A stretch of 29,271 nt of DNA from an uncultured Bacilli bacterium. GTDB taxonomy: Bacteria; Bacillota_I; Bacilli_A; RF39; UBA660. The stretch spans positions 1-29,271 of the forward strand of contig CAKOWF010000011.1 in the NCBI GenBank assembly GCA_934122215.1, given 5' to 3'. The stretch's first letter is position 1; the number at the start of each line of letters is the position of its first letter. This document shows positions 15,658-22,797 of the stretch, one piece after another. A program made the position numbers and the translations under genes. A model generated the notes under the pieces. That model was not told where the DNA came from. It saw nothing but the letters and a program-made list of their open reading frames with translations, and searched no databases.

Positions 15658-16565
15658 TATATTGATTTATCATAATTATGTTGACTTGTATTTTTATTTT
15701 CTAGTTCTTCATCACTTATTAAGAAAAAATTATATTCTAATATATCTTCACCAGTATTAGTAACTGGATCATCCCAAGTTAAATCCAAATGTTTCCAATC
15801 ACCATTAATATAAACAACATTCCATATATGACTATTTGTTGAAATTTTATAATTTTTAAATCCTAATTTATCTAAAAACAATGCCATAGTATCTGTATAC
15901 CCACCACAAATAGCTTTACCATTAAATAGAGCTCCATAAGCTGTGTTAGAAGAATGAAGTAATGTGTCATACGTTCCAGATTTTACAATATTTGCTCTTT
16001 CTTCATCATATTTAGTATTATTAATGATGTAGTCATGTATTGCTTTAATTTTTTCTTCATCACTCATATTGTCATTAATTATATCTTTTATAATTAAGTC
16101 AATTTTTCTATTAATAGCTTCAATTTGTTGTTTGTTATATATTCTTTCAAAAGTGATATTAACTCTACCTATAGAATTATAATTCACAAAAATTCTATTA
16201 TAACTATTATAAGTAGAAACAAAATTATTAATATTTGATAAAATATAATTATCATTTGTAATATTTTCAGTATCTTTAATGCAACTAATATATTCATCAG
16301 CACAATAATAAGTAACTTCATCCCATCCACTATCTAAAGCAGTATAAAATATATTCATAATATCTTGTATATTAGATGGATTAAAATTATTAGTTAATTG
16401 TACATAATTCCAACTCTCATTTCTAAAATATTCGTTATTTTCTCTAGTAATATTGTAATCTTTATCAACTACATTTTGCATTACCATTTTCATTAATGAT
16501 TTATAATTAGTAAAAATAAAACCTATTGTTAAAAGTAATATTATTGTTGTTAATAGTTTCTTCAT
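15648..16565 (-). CDS. Secreted/anchored transglutaminase-like protein
   Basis: A 305-residue protein with an N-terminal hydrophobic helix (about 3-19) that is a signal anchor. The C-terminal half is a transglutaminase-like (papain-fold) domain. SDEEKIKAIHDYIINNTKYDEE (168-189) leads in. The triad is C220 in AICGGYTDTMALFLDKLG, H246 in SHIWNVVYINGDWKHLDLTWDDP and D261 in the same block. Such extracytoplasmic domains act as proteases or cross-linkers on cell-wall or surface proteins, and in sporulators some are spore-associated. The middle (about 60-165) is not recognised. A promoter overlaps the rpsT terminator, and the start has AGGTGAT upstream. Real function unknown. Confidence 0.88.
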   Translation of the reverse strand: MKKLLTTIILLLTIGFIFTNYKSLMKMVMQNVVDKDYNITRENNEYFRNESWNYVQLTNNFNPSNIQDIMNIFYTALDSGWDEVTYYCADEYISCIKDTENITNDNYILSNINNFVSTYNSYNRIFVNYNSIGRVNITFERIYNKQQIEAINRKIDLIIKDIINDNMSDEEKIKAIHDYIINNTKYDEERANIVKSGTYDTLLHSSNTAYGALFNGKAICGGYTDTMALFLDKLGFKNYKISTNSHIWNVVYINGDWKHLDLTWDDPVTNTGEDILEYNFFLISDEELENKNTSQHNYDKSIYKN

Positions 16566-16581
16566 ATCATCACCTATAATA

Positions 16582-16590
16582 ATTATATCA
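16582..16590 (-). promoter_or_regulatory. Extended -10 promoter of transglutaminase-like gene
   Basis: TGATATAAT on the minus strand, directly after the T-rich end of the rpsT terminator and 16 bases before the start codon. Confidence 0.55.
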
Positions 16591-16597
16591 AAAAAAA

Positions 16598-16620
16598 TAA
16601 AAAAAGAGTAAAAATTACTC
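16598..16620 (-). terminator. Terminator of rpsT
   Basis: On the minus strand GAGTAA pairs with TTACTC (16606-16611 with 16615-16620), followed by a long T run. The stop codon of rpsT is in the stem/loop. Confidence 0.75.
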
Positions 16621-16878
16621 CATATTATTTACTTTTAATGTTAATCTTGATTTTGTACGTGCAACATAGTTAGCTGTAATAACGCCAGCTGAAGCTGCTT
16701 TATCAATTCTTTTAATAGCTATTGCTAAATTTTCTTTTGCTACTTCTTTATCTTTAGAAGCTATAGCTCTTTCTACATTTTTAATAGCTGTTTTCATACT
16801 TGCTTTGAAATCATTGTTTTCTACTTTTCTTTTAGCACTTGTTTTTACTGCTTTTTTAGCATTTTTCATGTTTGGCAT
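16615..16878 (-). CDS. rpsT: 30S ribosomal protein S20
   Basis: An 87-residue, lysine/alanine-rich helical protein that binds 16S rRNA early in 30S assembly. It starts MPNMKNAKKAVKTSAKRK and carries the typical DKAASAGVITANYVARTKSRL segment (about 54-74). The ribosome site AGGTGGTGAA precedes the ATG. Divergent from gpr, exactly as rpsT and gpr lie in B. subtilis. It has its own strong promoter and terminator. Confidence 0.97.
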   Translation of the reverse strand: MPNMKNAKKAVKTSAKRKVENNDFKASMKTAIKNVERAIASKDKEVAKENLAIAIKRIDKAASAGVITANYVARTKSRLTLKVNNME

Positions 16879-16913
16879 TTAATTCACCACCTGTCCTAAT
16901 CTAAATCTACTAT

Positions 16914-16942
16914 ATTTTAACAAATTTTATTTAAAAAAGCAA
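16914..16942 (-). promoter_or_regulatory. Promoter of rpsT
   Basis: On the minus strand TTGCTT (16937-16942) is 17 bases from TAAAAT (16914-16919), with an extended-10 TG. It leaves a leader of about 30 bases. Confidence 0.7.
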
Positions 16943-16967
16943 TAATTTATTCAAATTTGGGTAAATT

Positions 16968-16973
16968 TATAAT
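16968..16973 (+). promoter_or_regulatory. -10-like TATAAT abutting the gpr ribosome site
   Basis: TATAAT is followed immediately by GGTGAT (16974-16979) and ATG at 16983. If it is a real -10, the RNA would begin inside or after the Shine-Dalgarno. In B. subtilis gpr is read by sigma-F and sigma-G, and I see no convincing match to their elements here. Confidence 0.3.
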
Positions 16974-16982
16974 GGTGATACT

Positions 16983-17990
16983 ATGAAACATGAAGTTGAT
17001 TTAAGTAAATATGAGATAAGAACAGATTTAGTTATAGAAAAAGAAAAAGAAAATTTTATAAATAATGAAGAAGAAATTGATAATATTAAAATTACTAGAA
17101 CTAAATTAAATAAAGACAATTTAATTAAAAACAAAGAAAAAGGTGTTTATATAACTATAGAATTTGATGATGTTACTGATAGTGAAAATTATGAAAAAGT
17201 CAAAAAAATATTAGTAAATAATTTGAAGTATTTAATTAAGGAAACTAATATAAAAGATGATTCTTTTTATTTAGTTGTTGGCTTAGGCAATAGAAATTCA
17301 ACACCAGATGCTATAGGCCCATTAACAATTGATAATGTAATTGTAACAAATCATATTTATTTATATGATGAATTAGATCCAAATTATAAGAGAGTAAGTG
17401 CCATCGTACCTAATGTTACTGCTTCTACAGGTATTGAAACTAGTGACTATATTAAAGGAATTGTATCAGTATTAAAGCCTGATGCTATAATAGTCATAGA
17501 TGCTTTAGCAAGCCGTTCTTTAAAGAGGGTTAATAAAACAATTCAATTATCTAATACAGGAATAACTCCAGGAAGTGGTGTTGGTAATAATAGAAATGAA
17601 ATAAGTAAAAATACTCTTGGTGTGCCTGTTATTGCTATAGGAATTCCTACTGTTGTTGATGCTGTTAGTGTAGTAGCTGATACGATTAATTTTATGGAAA
17701 AACATTATGCTTTTTATAAAGATTTTCTTAAGTTACCTTTAAGTAAGATAGTTCCATCAGGACAAATAAATTATTTAAATAAACAGATAGATATCAATTT
17801 AGAAGATAATAAAAAAATATTAGGACTAATTGGATCATTATCAGAAGATGAACTTAGAAATTTATTATTTGAAGTTTTAACTCCTATTAATTATAATATG
17901 ATTGTTACTCCAAAAGAGGTAGATTTTATAGTAGATAAGATAAGTAAATTGATAGGCGAGGCCATTAATCATAGTTTACATAACATATAG
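16983..17990 (+). CDS. gpr: Germination protease (GPR), SASP-degrading
   Basis: GPR is made as a zymogen in the forespore and, on germination, cuts the small acid-soluble proteins that coat spore DNA. The 335 residues show the family landmarks: EVDLSKYEIRTDLVIE at the N-terminus (the pro-region and its processing site), VVGLGNRNSTPDAIGPLTIDNVIVTNH (about 97-123), SAIVPNVTASTGIETSDYIKGIV, VIDALASRSLKRVNKTIQLSNTGITPGSGVGNNR (about 171-204) and GVPVIAIGIPTVVDAV. Length is close to the usual 350-370. An apparently intact gpr is strong evidence that the organism forms spores, because the enzyme has no other known job. Divergent from rpsT as in Bacillus, but spoIIP does not follow. Confidence 0.96.
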   Translation: MKHEVDLSKYEIRTDLVIEKEKENFINNEEEIDNIKITRTKLNKDNLIKNKEKGVYITIEFDDVTDSENYEKVKKILVNNLKYLIKETNIKDDSFYLVVGLGNRNSTPDAIGPLTIDNVIVTNHIYLYDELDPNYKRVSAIVPNVTASTGIETSDYIKGIVSVLKPDAIIVIDALASRSLKRVNKTIQLSNTGITPGSGVGNNRNEISKNTLGVPVIAIGIPTVVDAVSVVADTINFMEKHYAFYKDFLKLPLSKIVPSGQINYLNKQIDINLEDNKKILGLIGSLSEDELRNLLFEVLTPINYNMIVTPKEVDFIVDKISKLIGEAINHSLHNI

Positions 17991-18010
17991 GAAACAAAAG
18001 CCTATTTTTT
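17987..18010 (+). terminator. Terminator of gpr
   Basis: ATAGG (17987-17991) and CCTAT (18001-18005) with a nine-base loop and a following T run. The stop codon is in the stem. The short stem makes it moderate. Confidence 0.55.
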
Positions 18011-18033
18011 CATAATATATATTAGGTGATAAT

Positions 18034-18471
18034 ATGGAAGATAGTATTAATATATTAAATGAATATATGGCAAATATTAAAGTAGAGGATAATAATTTAT
18101 ATAACTTACATTTTAATATTGTTGGCATGAGTTTTATGGGTTTGCATAAGAAAGTGCAAGAATACTATGAAAACTTTAACAACTTTTATGATAGTTTGTC
18201 TGAGAGAATTAAAATGTTAGATGGTTTTCCAATTACTTCTTTAGTTAAATTTGAAGAAACATCAACAATTAAATCAATGAAAAGTATGAATTTTAATGCT
18301 AATCAAGTACTCAACATCTTGGATAATGATTTTTCCTTTTTAGTTGAATATACTAAAGATTTAATAAAAGTTTTTAATGATAAAAATGATTATTATACAA
18401 GTAATATCTTAAATAATATATTAATGTATTTAGAGAAAGAATTATGGATGATTAAAAGTAGTTTAAAATAA
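18034..18471 (+). CDS. dps: Dps-family ferritin-like DNA/iron protein
   Basis: A 145-residue four-helix protein of the mini-ferritin class, which oxidises and stores iron in a 12-subunit shell and protects DNA from peroxide. The inter-subunit ferroxidase ligands are in exactly the Dps spacing: H26 (NLHFN), H38 (GLHKK), D53 and E57 (DSLSERI), that is 12, 15 and 4 residues apart. LYNLHFNIVGMSFMGLHKKVQEYY is the signature helix. The usual aromatic at HW is F27. Ribosome site AGGTGAT. It lies between gpr and a metal transporter, each with its own terminator. No PerR box was recognised upstream. Confidence 0.92.
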   Translation: MEDSINILNEYMANIKVEDNNLYNLHFNIVGMSFMGLHKKVQEYYENFNNFYDSLSERIKMLDGFPITSLVKFEETSTIKSMKSMNFNANQVLNILDNDFSFLVEYTKDLIKVFNDKNDYYTSNILNNILMYLEKELWMIKSSLK

Positions 18472-18490
18472 CCTAGTGGTTATTTTTTTA
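18465..18490 (+). terminator. Terminator of dps
   Basis: AAAATAACC (18465-18473) pairs with GGTTATTTT (18478-18486) around TAGT, then T. The stop codon is inside the left arm. Confidence 0.8.
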
Positions 18491-18522
18491 TATTTTTTTC
18501 ATATTTTTAAATAGGTGATAAT

Positions 18523-19266
18523 ATGTTTAATTTGACATCATTCTTACTAACTTCTATAGCAGGACTATCTACATTATTTGGTGCATTTATTATATTTTTT
18601 TCCAGAAAAAAAAGTGATTCTATAATTATTGCATCACTAGGATTTGCTAGTGGAGTAATGATGCTTGTATCATTTACTGATTTAATTCCTAATAGTTTTA
18701 AATTATTTAATAATATATATAGTAATGTTTTTTCAATTTTACTAATTCTATTAGCTATTAATATTGGAATAGTTTTATCAAAAGGTATTAATAAATTTAT
18801 TCCAAATGATAATAATAAATTATATAGAGTAGGGATATTATCTATGATTGCCATTATATTACATAATATTCCTGAAGGAATGGCTACTTATATTACTAAT
18901 TCAACAAATATTAGTTTAGGATTATCCCTTACAATAGCTATAGCGGCTCATAATATACCAGAAGGTATATCTATAGCTGTGCCTATTTTTTATTCAACAG
19001 GAAGTAAATACAAAGCTTTTTTATATACATTTATTTCTGGTATTTCAGAATTATTTGGAGCGATACTAGCATATGTATTTTTAGCTCCATTTATTAGTGA
19101 TACTTTGATGGCTTTTTTATATGCTATTATAGCTGGCATAATGATTTATTTATCTATTACAGAATTACTCAAAACATCATTAAGTTACAAAAATTATAAA
19201 TTAACTTATATATATGTTTTTATAGGTATTATTTTTATATTATTTAATCATTTTATTTTCAATTAA
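18523..19266 (+). CDS. zupT: ZIP-family metal transporter (ZupT type)
   Basis: A 247-residue membrane protein with about eight helices, importing zinc or a related divalent metal into the cytosol. Two copies of the metal-site motif HNIPEG occur, at 114-119 (helix IV) and 143-148 (helix V). SGISELFGA (172-180) follows in the next helix. The short cytosolic loop between helices III and IV has no His-rich stretch. A GGTGATAAT ribosome site precedes the ATG. No separate promoter is evident after the dps terminator, so it may depend on read-through from dps, linking metal uptake to metal storage. Metal preference (Zn, Fe, Mn) cannot be told. Confidence 0.92.
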   Translation: MFNLTSFLLTSIAGLSTLFGAFIIFFSRKKSDSIIIASLGFASGVMMLVSFTDLIPNSFKLFNNIYSNVFSILLILLAINIGIVLSKGINKFIPNDNNKLYRVGILSMIAIILHNIPEGMATYITNSTNISLGLSLTIAIAAHNIPEGISIAVPIFYSTGSKYKAFLYTFISGISELFGAILAYVFLAPFISDTLMAFLYAIIAGIMIYLSITELLKTSLSYKNYKLTYIYVFIGIIFILFNHFIFN

Positions 19267-19267
19267 A

Positions 19268-19292
19268 AGAAGAGACTTTTCAGTCTCTTTTT
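19268..19292. terminator. Terminator between metal transporter and small protein genes
   Basis: AAGAGACT (19270-19277) pairs with AGTCTCTT (19282-19289) around TTTC, followed by T on the plus strand. The reverse side is also A/T-rich (CTTTTAATT) and may serve the opposite gene. Confidence 0.82.
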
Positions 19293-19298
19293 GGGTTA

Positions 19299-19505
19299 TT
19301 ATCTTAATTCAAATGAATGGTCATCGTTTTCATCTAAATGAAACGAGTGGCTGTCTTCATCGTCAAAGCCCATTTTTTCGTTTGTAATATTGTTTGATTT
19401 GTTTGAAACTCTATTATCAGTTTTATCTGTAACATTATTTTTGCAATTATTTGTTACTTTTTCTCTACAATTATTACTAACTTTATTGTTTTTGTTCTTT
19501 GCCAT
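19299..19505 (-). CDS. Small octapeptide-repeat, Asn/Lys-rich protein of unknown function
   Basis: A 68-residue hydrophilic protein with no homologue that I recognise. Residues 7-38 are four tandem eight-residue units, NKVSNNCR, EKVTNNCK, NNVTDKTD and NRVSNKSN, that is x-x-V-[ST]-[ND]-[NK]-[CST]-x. The first two carry a Cys at the same position. The acidic tail repeats too: DSHSFHLD (51-58) and DDHSFELR (61-68), the last residues of the protein. ATG 19505 is chosen because GGGTGAT lies just before it; an upstream in-frame GTG is part of that site. TATAAT stands two bases before the ribosome site. Small size, repeats, lack of hydrophobic core and the spore genes nearby suggest a spore- or coat-associated or disordered binding protein, but this is only inference. 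Confidence 0.7.
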   Translation of the reverse strand: MAKNKNNKVSNNCREKVTNNCKNNVTDKTDNRVSNKSNNITNEKMGFDDEDSHSFHLDENDDHSFELR

Positions 19506-19628
19506 TTTAATCACCCAATTATATTATTTACATTTAGTAAATAAATATTACATAAAAATTATTGGAAAATTTTTACATTTTTGATATACTATTGTTAGCA
19601 TATAGTAATAGAGTAGGGAAGTGATTAT

Positions 19629-20387
19629 GTGGTAGAAAAATTATTAGATTTTTATAATAATGAGAGTATGTATAATAACTATATAAAAAAATTTTCTCTT
19701 CTAATTTTATTTCTTTTAATTTTTGTATTAAGTATTATAGTATTTTTTAATATAATATTTTGGATAAAACAATTATCTATTAATTATTTTTATTTTCATA
19801 CAATTATATTTTTATTATTCTTGATTATAATAATTTTATGTATTATAAAATTCGAAAAAGAATTTTTAAAGAAAAATAATATTTCGTCATTTAAAAATCT
19901 TCATAATCATTGTTTTCAAGTAGATAAAATTAAAATTAAAAAATTTTTGATAGATAATAATATTTATAATAAAGATAAGATTAATGTATTAATTAAAGAA
20001 ATAAATTATTATAATAATATTCAAAAAAAGAACGAAGGAGATATAACACTTATTTTCTTTTTAACAAATATAATTTCAACTGGATTTTATATTATTAATT
20101 ATAGAGATGCAAATAATAGTATTAATTATATTGAAGCATTTAACAAAGCAATAATTATATATATTGTAGTAGCATTAATTTATATAGTTATAAAAATTAT
20201 ATTTAATGACATAGAATTCTTTAAACAATTATATAGAGATTTAACTAATAAAAGTAATGAATATGAGAGATTGATTCACATATTAAACGATATAGTTTTA
20301 ACAGAAAATCTAGATGAGAAAAATATAAGTATTATTAAAAATATCAAGAATGTTATACTTAATAAAATAAATTCTATAATGCAATAA
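19629..20387 (+). CDS. Four-helix membrane protein of unknown function
   Basis: A 252-residue protein with two pairs of transmembrane helices: 22-46 and 54-74, then 138-157 and 173-192. Between the pairs lies a charged cytosolic region (75-137, with HNHCFQVDKIKIKKFL) and after them a 60-residue charged tail likely to form a coiled coil. I do not recognise the family. The start is the GTG at 19629 with GGGAAGTGAT upstream. The ATG two bases earlier is in another frame and stops after two codons. A TGATATACT -10-like element lies about 37 bases before the start. It is very rich in Ile, Asn and Lys, like other membrane genes here. The large non-coding gap downstream and the lack of partners hint at an accessory gene. 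Confidence 0.65.
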   Translation: MVEKLLDFYNNESMYNNYIKKFSLLILFLLIFVLSIIVFFNIIFWIKQLSINYFYFHTIIFLLFLIIIILCIIKFEKEFLKKNNISSFKNLHNHCFQVDKIKIKKFLIDNNIYNKDKINVLIKEINYYNNIQKKNEGDITLIFFLTNIISTGFYIINYRDANNSINYIEAFNKAIIIYIVVALIYIVIKIIFNDIEFFKQLYRDLTNKSNEYERLIHILNDIVLTENLDEKNISIIKNIKNVILNKINSIMQ

Positions 20388-20767
20388 TATAATTAGTTAA
20401 CATAATATATATTATCGGAACCAAAATAAATTGTTATAAATACAATTATATTAATGATATAATAATAAATAAATTATATGATTGTGTTGTTGCTTTATAT
20501 TTATTTTATTACATATACTGTATAATATAAAATATTTTTATTAATAAGATTAATTATAAAAATAATTTTTTAATTTAACAATATATTAGTTTTGATACTA
20601 CAATTAAATATATAATATATTAAATAATCAATATAATAAATTTAATTTAAATAAATTGAGATGGACAATTGTCCATCTTTTAATTTGTCGATGCGTTATA
20701 ATTAATACCCTAATCTACTCTATTTTGATAAAATAAAAGAAATAGGGGGGTTAAATAAAAAAGTATC
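20388..20767. other. 380-bp AT-rich gap without a gene
   Basis: No credible open reading frame on either strand. Most of it is long A/T runs. A -10-like TATAAT at 20521-20526 (preceded by CTG) and the palindrome at 20659-20678 are the only structured elements. The right end, just after the palindrome and before the regulator gene's terminator, holds a G-run (AATAGGGGGG, about 20741-20750). It may be a decayed accessory segment or hold a small RNA. Confidence 0.6.
20659..20678. repeat. 20-bp perfect palindrome
   Basis: AGATGGACAA followed directly by its reverse complement, in otherwise almost pure A/T sequence. As RNA it would fold as ATGGAC/GTCCAT with loop AATT, then CTTTTAATTTG, a weak terminator for plus-strand transcripts. 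As DNA it could be an operator for a dimeric protein. Confidence 0.6.
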
Positions 20768-20780
20768 CTATGATACCTTT
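20757..20780 (-). terminator. Terminator of XRE regulator gene
   Basis: On the minus strand AAAGGTATC pairs with GATACTTTT (one G.U) around ATAG, followed by T. The TAG stop lies in the loop. Confidence 0.75.
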
Positions 20781-21541
20781 CTAGATTGAATTTCAGCTAT
20801 TTTAGAAAAAACTTCACTAGCATTTTCTTCATTAATTGATGTATATCCAAGTTCCTTTAATGCTTGAACTTTTATAGTATTTAATTCTAATGTACGAGAT
20901 AATTTTTCTTCCATTTTATGTTCAATTTGATTTACAAATCTTCTATGAGATTCAGCTATTTTACTTTTTGAAACTCCCCCACCCTGGTACAATCTCATAG
21001 CAGAAAACATAATACTTTCAAAAACAAATTGTTCTTCTTCATCATATACAAATTCCAAAGGCTTAACAAATCCAGCTGCTTTTGCCATATATGCTAAAAT
21101 GTATTTTAATTCTTTGGAACTTTCCATAGTTTGTAAATAATTGTATAGGTATCTATATGTATTATAAGAACTATCATCATCGTCATCTTCTAATTGTTCT
21201 TTCATAATATCAATTATATTATTCATTAATTCTTTTTGTTTATCATTTAATCCATTATATACATTTTGATTACCATTTGATTTAGTAGAATGTTCAAATA
21301 AACTATTTATTCTTGATTCAACATCTAATATATAATCAGTATCTACTTTTATATTATTAATTTCTTCTACATTTTTAATACCTAATAAATTAAGTAATAA
21401 TACTTTTTTATCTTTAGGCCATTTATTTAAATCATCAAGTTCTAAATAATTATAAATCATTTGTCTAGATACACCTAAAAATTTTGCTAATTTAACTTTT
21501 GATATTCCAAGTTCCCTTAAAATTTCATTTAATCTTTCCAT
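20768..21541 (-). CDS. XRE-family transcriptional regulator
   Basis: A 257-residue protein. The N-terminal helix-turn-helix spans about 4-34, with ISKVKLAKFLGVSRQMIYNYLE matching the XRE pattern of turn (LGVS) and recognition helix. After a linker, residues about 95-160 contain an acidic run (EDDDDD near 117-122). The C-terminal part is helical (KIAESHRRFVNQIEHKMEEKLSRTLE) and may dimerise or sense a ligand. The C-terminal domain is not one I recognise. A strong promoter with tandem TTGACA and a good AGGAGG site suggest steady expression, and it likely represses itself. No obvious target gene adjoins on the downstream side except the 380-bp gap. Confidence 0.82.
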   Translation of the reverse strand: MERLNEILRELGISKVKLAKFLGVSRQMIYNYLELDDLNKWPKDKKVLLLNLLGIKNVEEINNIKVDTDYILDVESRINSLFEHSTKSNGNQNVYNGLNDKQKELMNNIIDIMKEQLEDDDDDSSYNTYRYLYNYLQTMESSKELKYILAYMAKAAGFVKPLEFVYDEEEQFVFESIMFSAMRLYQGGGVSKSKIAESHRRFVNQIEHKMEEKLSRTLELNTIKVQALKELGYTSINEENASEVFSKIAEIQSRKVS

Positions 21542-21554
21542 ATCTTAAAGCCTC

Positions 21555-21590
21555 CTATTATCATTTTATCACTTATGTGTCAATTGTCAA
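21555..21590 (-). promoter_or_regulatory. Promoter of XRE gene with tandem -35 elements
   Basis: On the minus strand TTGACA (21585-21590) is 16 bases from TGATAAAAT (21563-21571, -10 hexamer 21563-21568). A second TTGACA (21578-21583), seven bases on, is 17 bases from TAATAG (21555-21560). Two overlapping promoters or a direct-repeat operator. Ribosome site AGGAGG at 21551-21556. Confidence 0.65.
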
Positions 21591-21607
21591 GGTGTAAAGT
21601 AAAAGTA

Positions 21608-21633
21608 AAGAAAAAGAAAGAAAAAATCTTTCT
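21608..21633 (-). terminator. Terminator of mnmA
   Basis: On the minus strand AGAAAGA pairs with TCTTTCT (21627-21633 with 21615-21621) around a T5 loop, followed by a T-rich run. It overlaps the stop codon. Confidence 0.65.
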
Positions 21634-22732
21634 ATAAATACCATAATTTTTGATTATTTTTTCTAACTTCTTTAATAATTCCTCCACCTAAACAAACTTC
21701 TCCGTCATATAATACGCATGCTTGTCCAGGAGTTACAGATTTTACTCCTTCAGGATATTTTACTAAAATTTCTGAGTCATTTATATATTCAATTTCAACA
21801 TCATTATCTTGCTGTCTGTATCTAAATTTAGCACTTAATTTATTTTTATCAGGTTTTGTAATAAAGTTAATGTTATCTATTATACATTCAGTACTTATTA
21901 AATATTCTTCATTTTCACTTATATATAAAACATTTTTATTTAAATCTTTGCCAACAACAAAAGTACGATCTGAATGTCCTCCAAGATTAAGGCCTCTTCT
22001 TTGGCCTATTGTATAATACATTAATCCAATATGTTTTCCTATTACTTCACTAGTTTCTATATCTACTATACTTCCTTCTTTATTAGGTAAATAATTTTTT
22101 AAAAAGTTTTTAAAATTTCTTTCTCCAATAAAGCAGATACCTGTAGAATCTTTTTTAGAAGCGGTTACTAATCCATATTCTTCAGCTATTTTTCGAACTT
22201 CAGGCTTTTCTAAGTCACCTACTGGAAATAATACATTTTTAAGCTGTTCTCTTGATACTTGTGATAAGAAATATGATTGATCTTTATTACTATCGACACC
22301 TCTTAATAAATTACCATCTTTCATTCTAGCATAGTGTCCTGTAGCGATATAATCAGCACCTAATTCTCTAGCTTTTTTAGCAAACATATCAAATTTAATA
22401 TATTTATTACACATTACATCAGGATTTGGAGTTCTACCTAATTTTAATTCATCTAAAAAATAGGTAAACACATAATCCCAGTATTCTTTAACAAAATCAA
22501 CTCTATGTAGTGGTATATCAATTTTCTTACAAACTTCTAAAGCGTCGTTATAATCTTGTTCTTGGGGACATATATTTTCATTTAATGTTGGATTACCTAA
22601 TATATCATTATTTACACTAGCATCCCAATTGCGCATAAATAAACCAATTACTTCATAACCAGCTTTTTTAAGCAATATAGCTGCTACGCTACTATCTACT
22701 CCACCACTCATACCTATTACTACTTTTTTCAT
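21632..22732 (-). CDS. mnmA: tRNA-specific 2-thiouridylase
   Basis: It thiolates U34 of tRNA Lys, Glu and Gln using ATP and a persulfide sulfur, in the cytosol. The 366 residues show the ATP-PP loop SGGVDS (9-14), MRNWD, the first catalytic cysteine C108 in NPDVMCNKYIKF, the tRNA/adenylation motif ATGHYAR (130-136), the second cysteine C200 in STGICFIGER and the beta-barrel start YTIGQRRGL. Complete and of normal length. An unusually GC-rich ribosome site (AGGCGAGGCGAT) lies before the ATG. It has its own extended -10 promoter that begins where the spoIIM terminator ends. Confidence 0.97.
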   Translation of the reverse strand: MKKVVIGMSGGVDSSVAAILLKKAGYEVIGLFMRNWDASVNNDILGNPTLNENICPQEQDYNDALEVCKKIDIPLHRVDFVKEYWDYVFTYFLDELKLGRTPNPDVMCNKYIKFDMFAKKARELGADYIATGHYARMKDGNLLRGVDSNKDQSYFLSQVSREQLKNVLFPVGDLEKPEVRKIAEEYGLVTASKKDSTGICFIGERNFKNFLKNYLPNKEGSIVDIETSEVIGKHIGLMYYTIGQRRGLNLGGHSDRTFVVGKDLNKNVLYISENEEYLISTECIIDNINFITKPDKNKLSAKFRYRQQDNDVEIEYINDSEILVKYPEGVKSVTPGQACVLYDGEVCLGGGIIKEVRKNNQKLWYL

Positions 22733-22752
22733 ACAATCGCCTCGCCTAAAAC

Positions 22753-22761
22753 ATTATATCA
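22753..22761 (-). promoter_or_regulatory. Extended -10 promoter of mnmA
   Basis: TGATATAAT on the minus strand, 20 bases before the start codon. No -35 is recognisable. It directly follows the spoIIM terminator T run. Confidence 0.6.
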
Positions 22762-22767
22762 TGAATT

Positions 22768-22797
22768 AAAAAAAAAGTATATTAGATAAACATACTT
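22768..22797 (-). terminator. Terminator of spoIIM
   Basis: On the minus strand AAGTAT (22792-22797) pairs with ATACTT (22775-22780), followed by a T run. The upstream arm lies in the last codons of spoIIM. Confidence 0.6.

Noticed and set aside
20661..20705. Short frame MDNCPSF... across the palindrome
   Set aside because: 14 codons, no ribosome site, and it is created by the palindrome itself.
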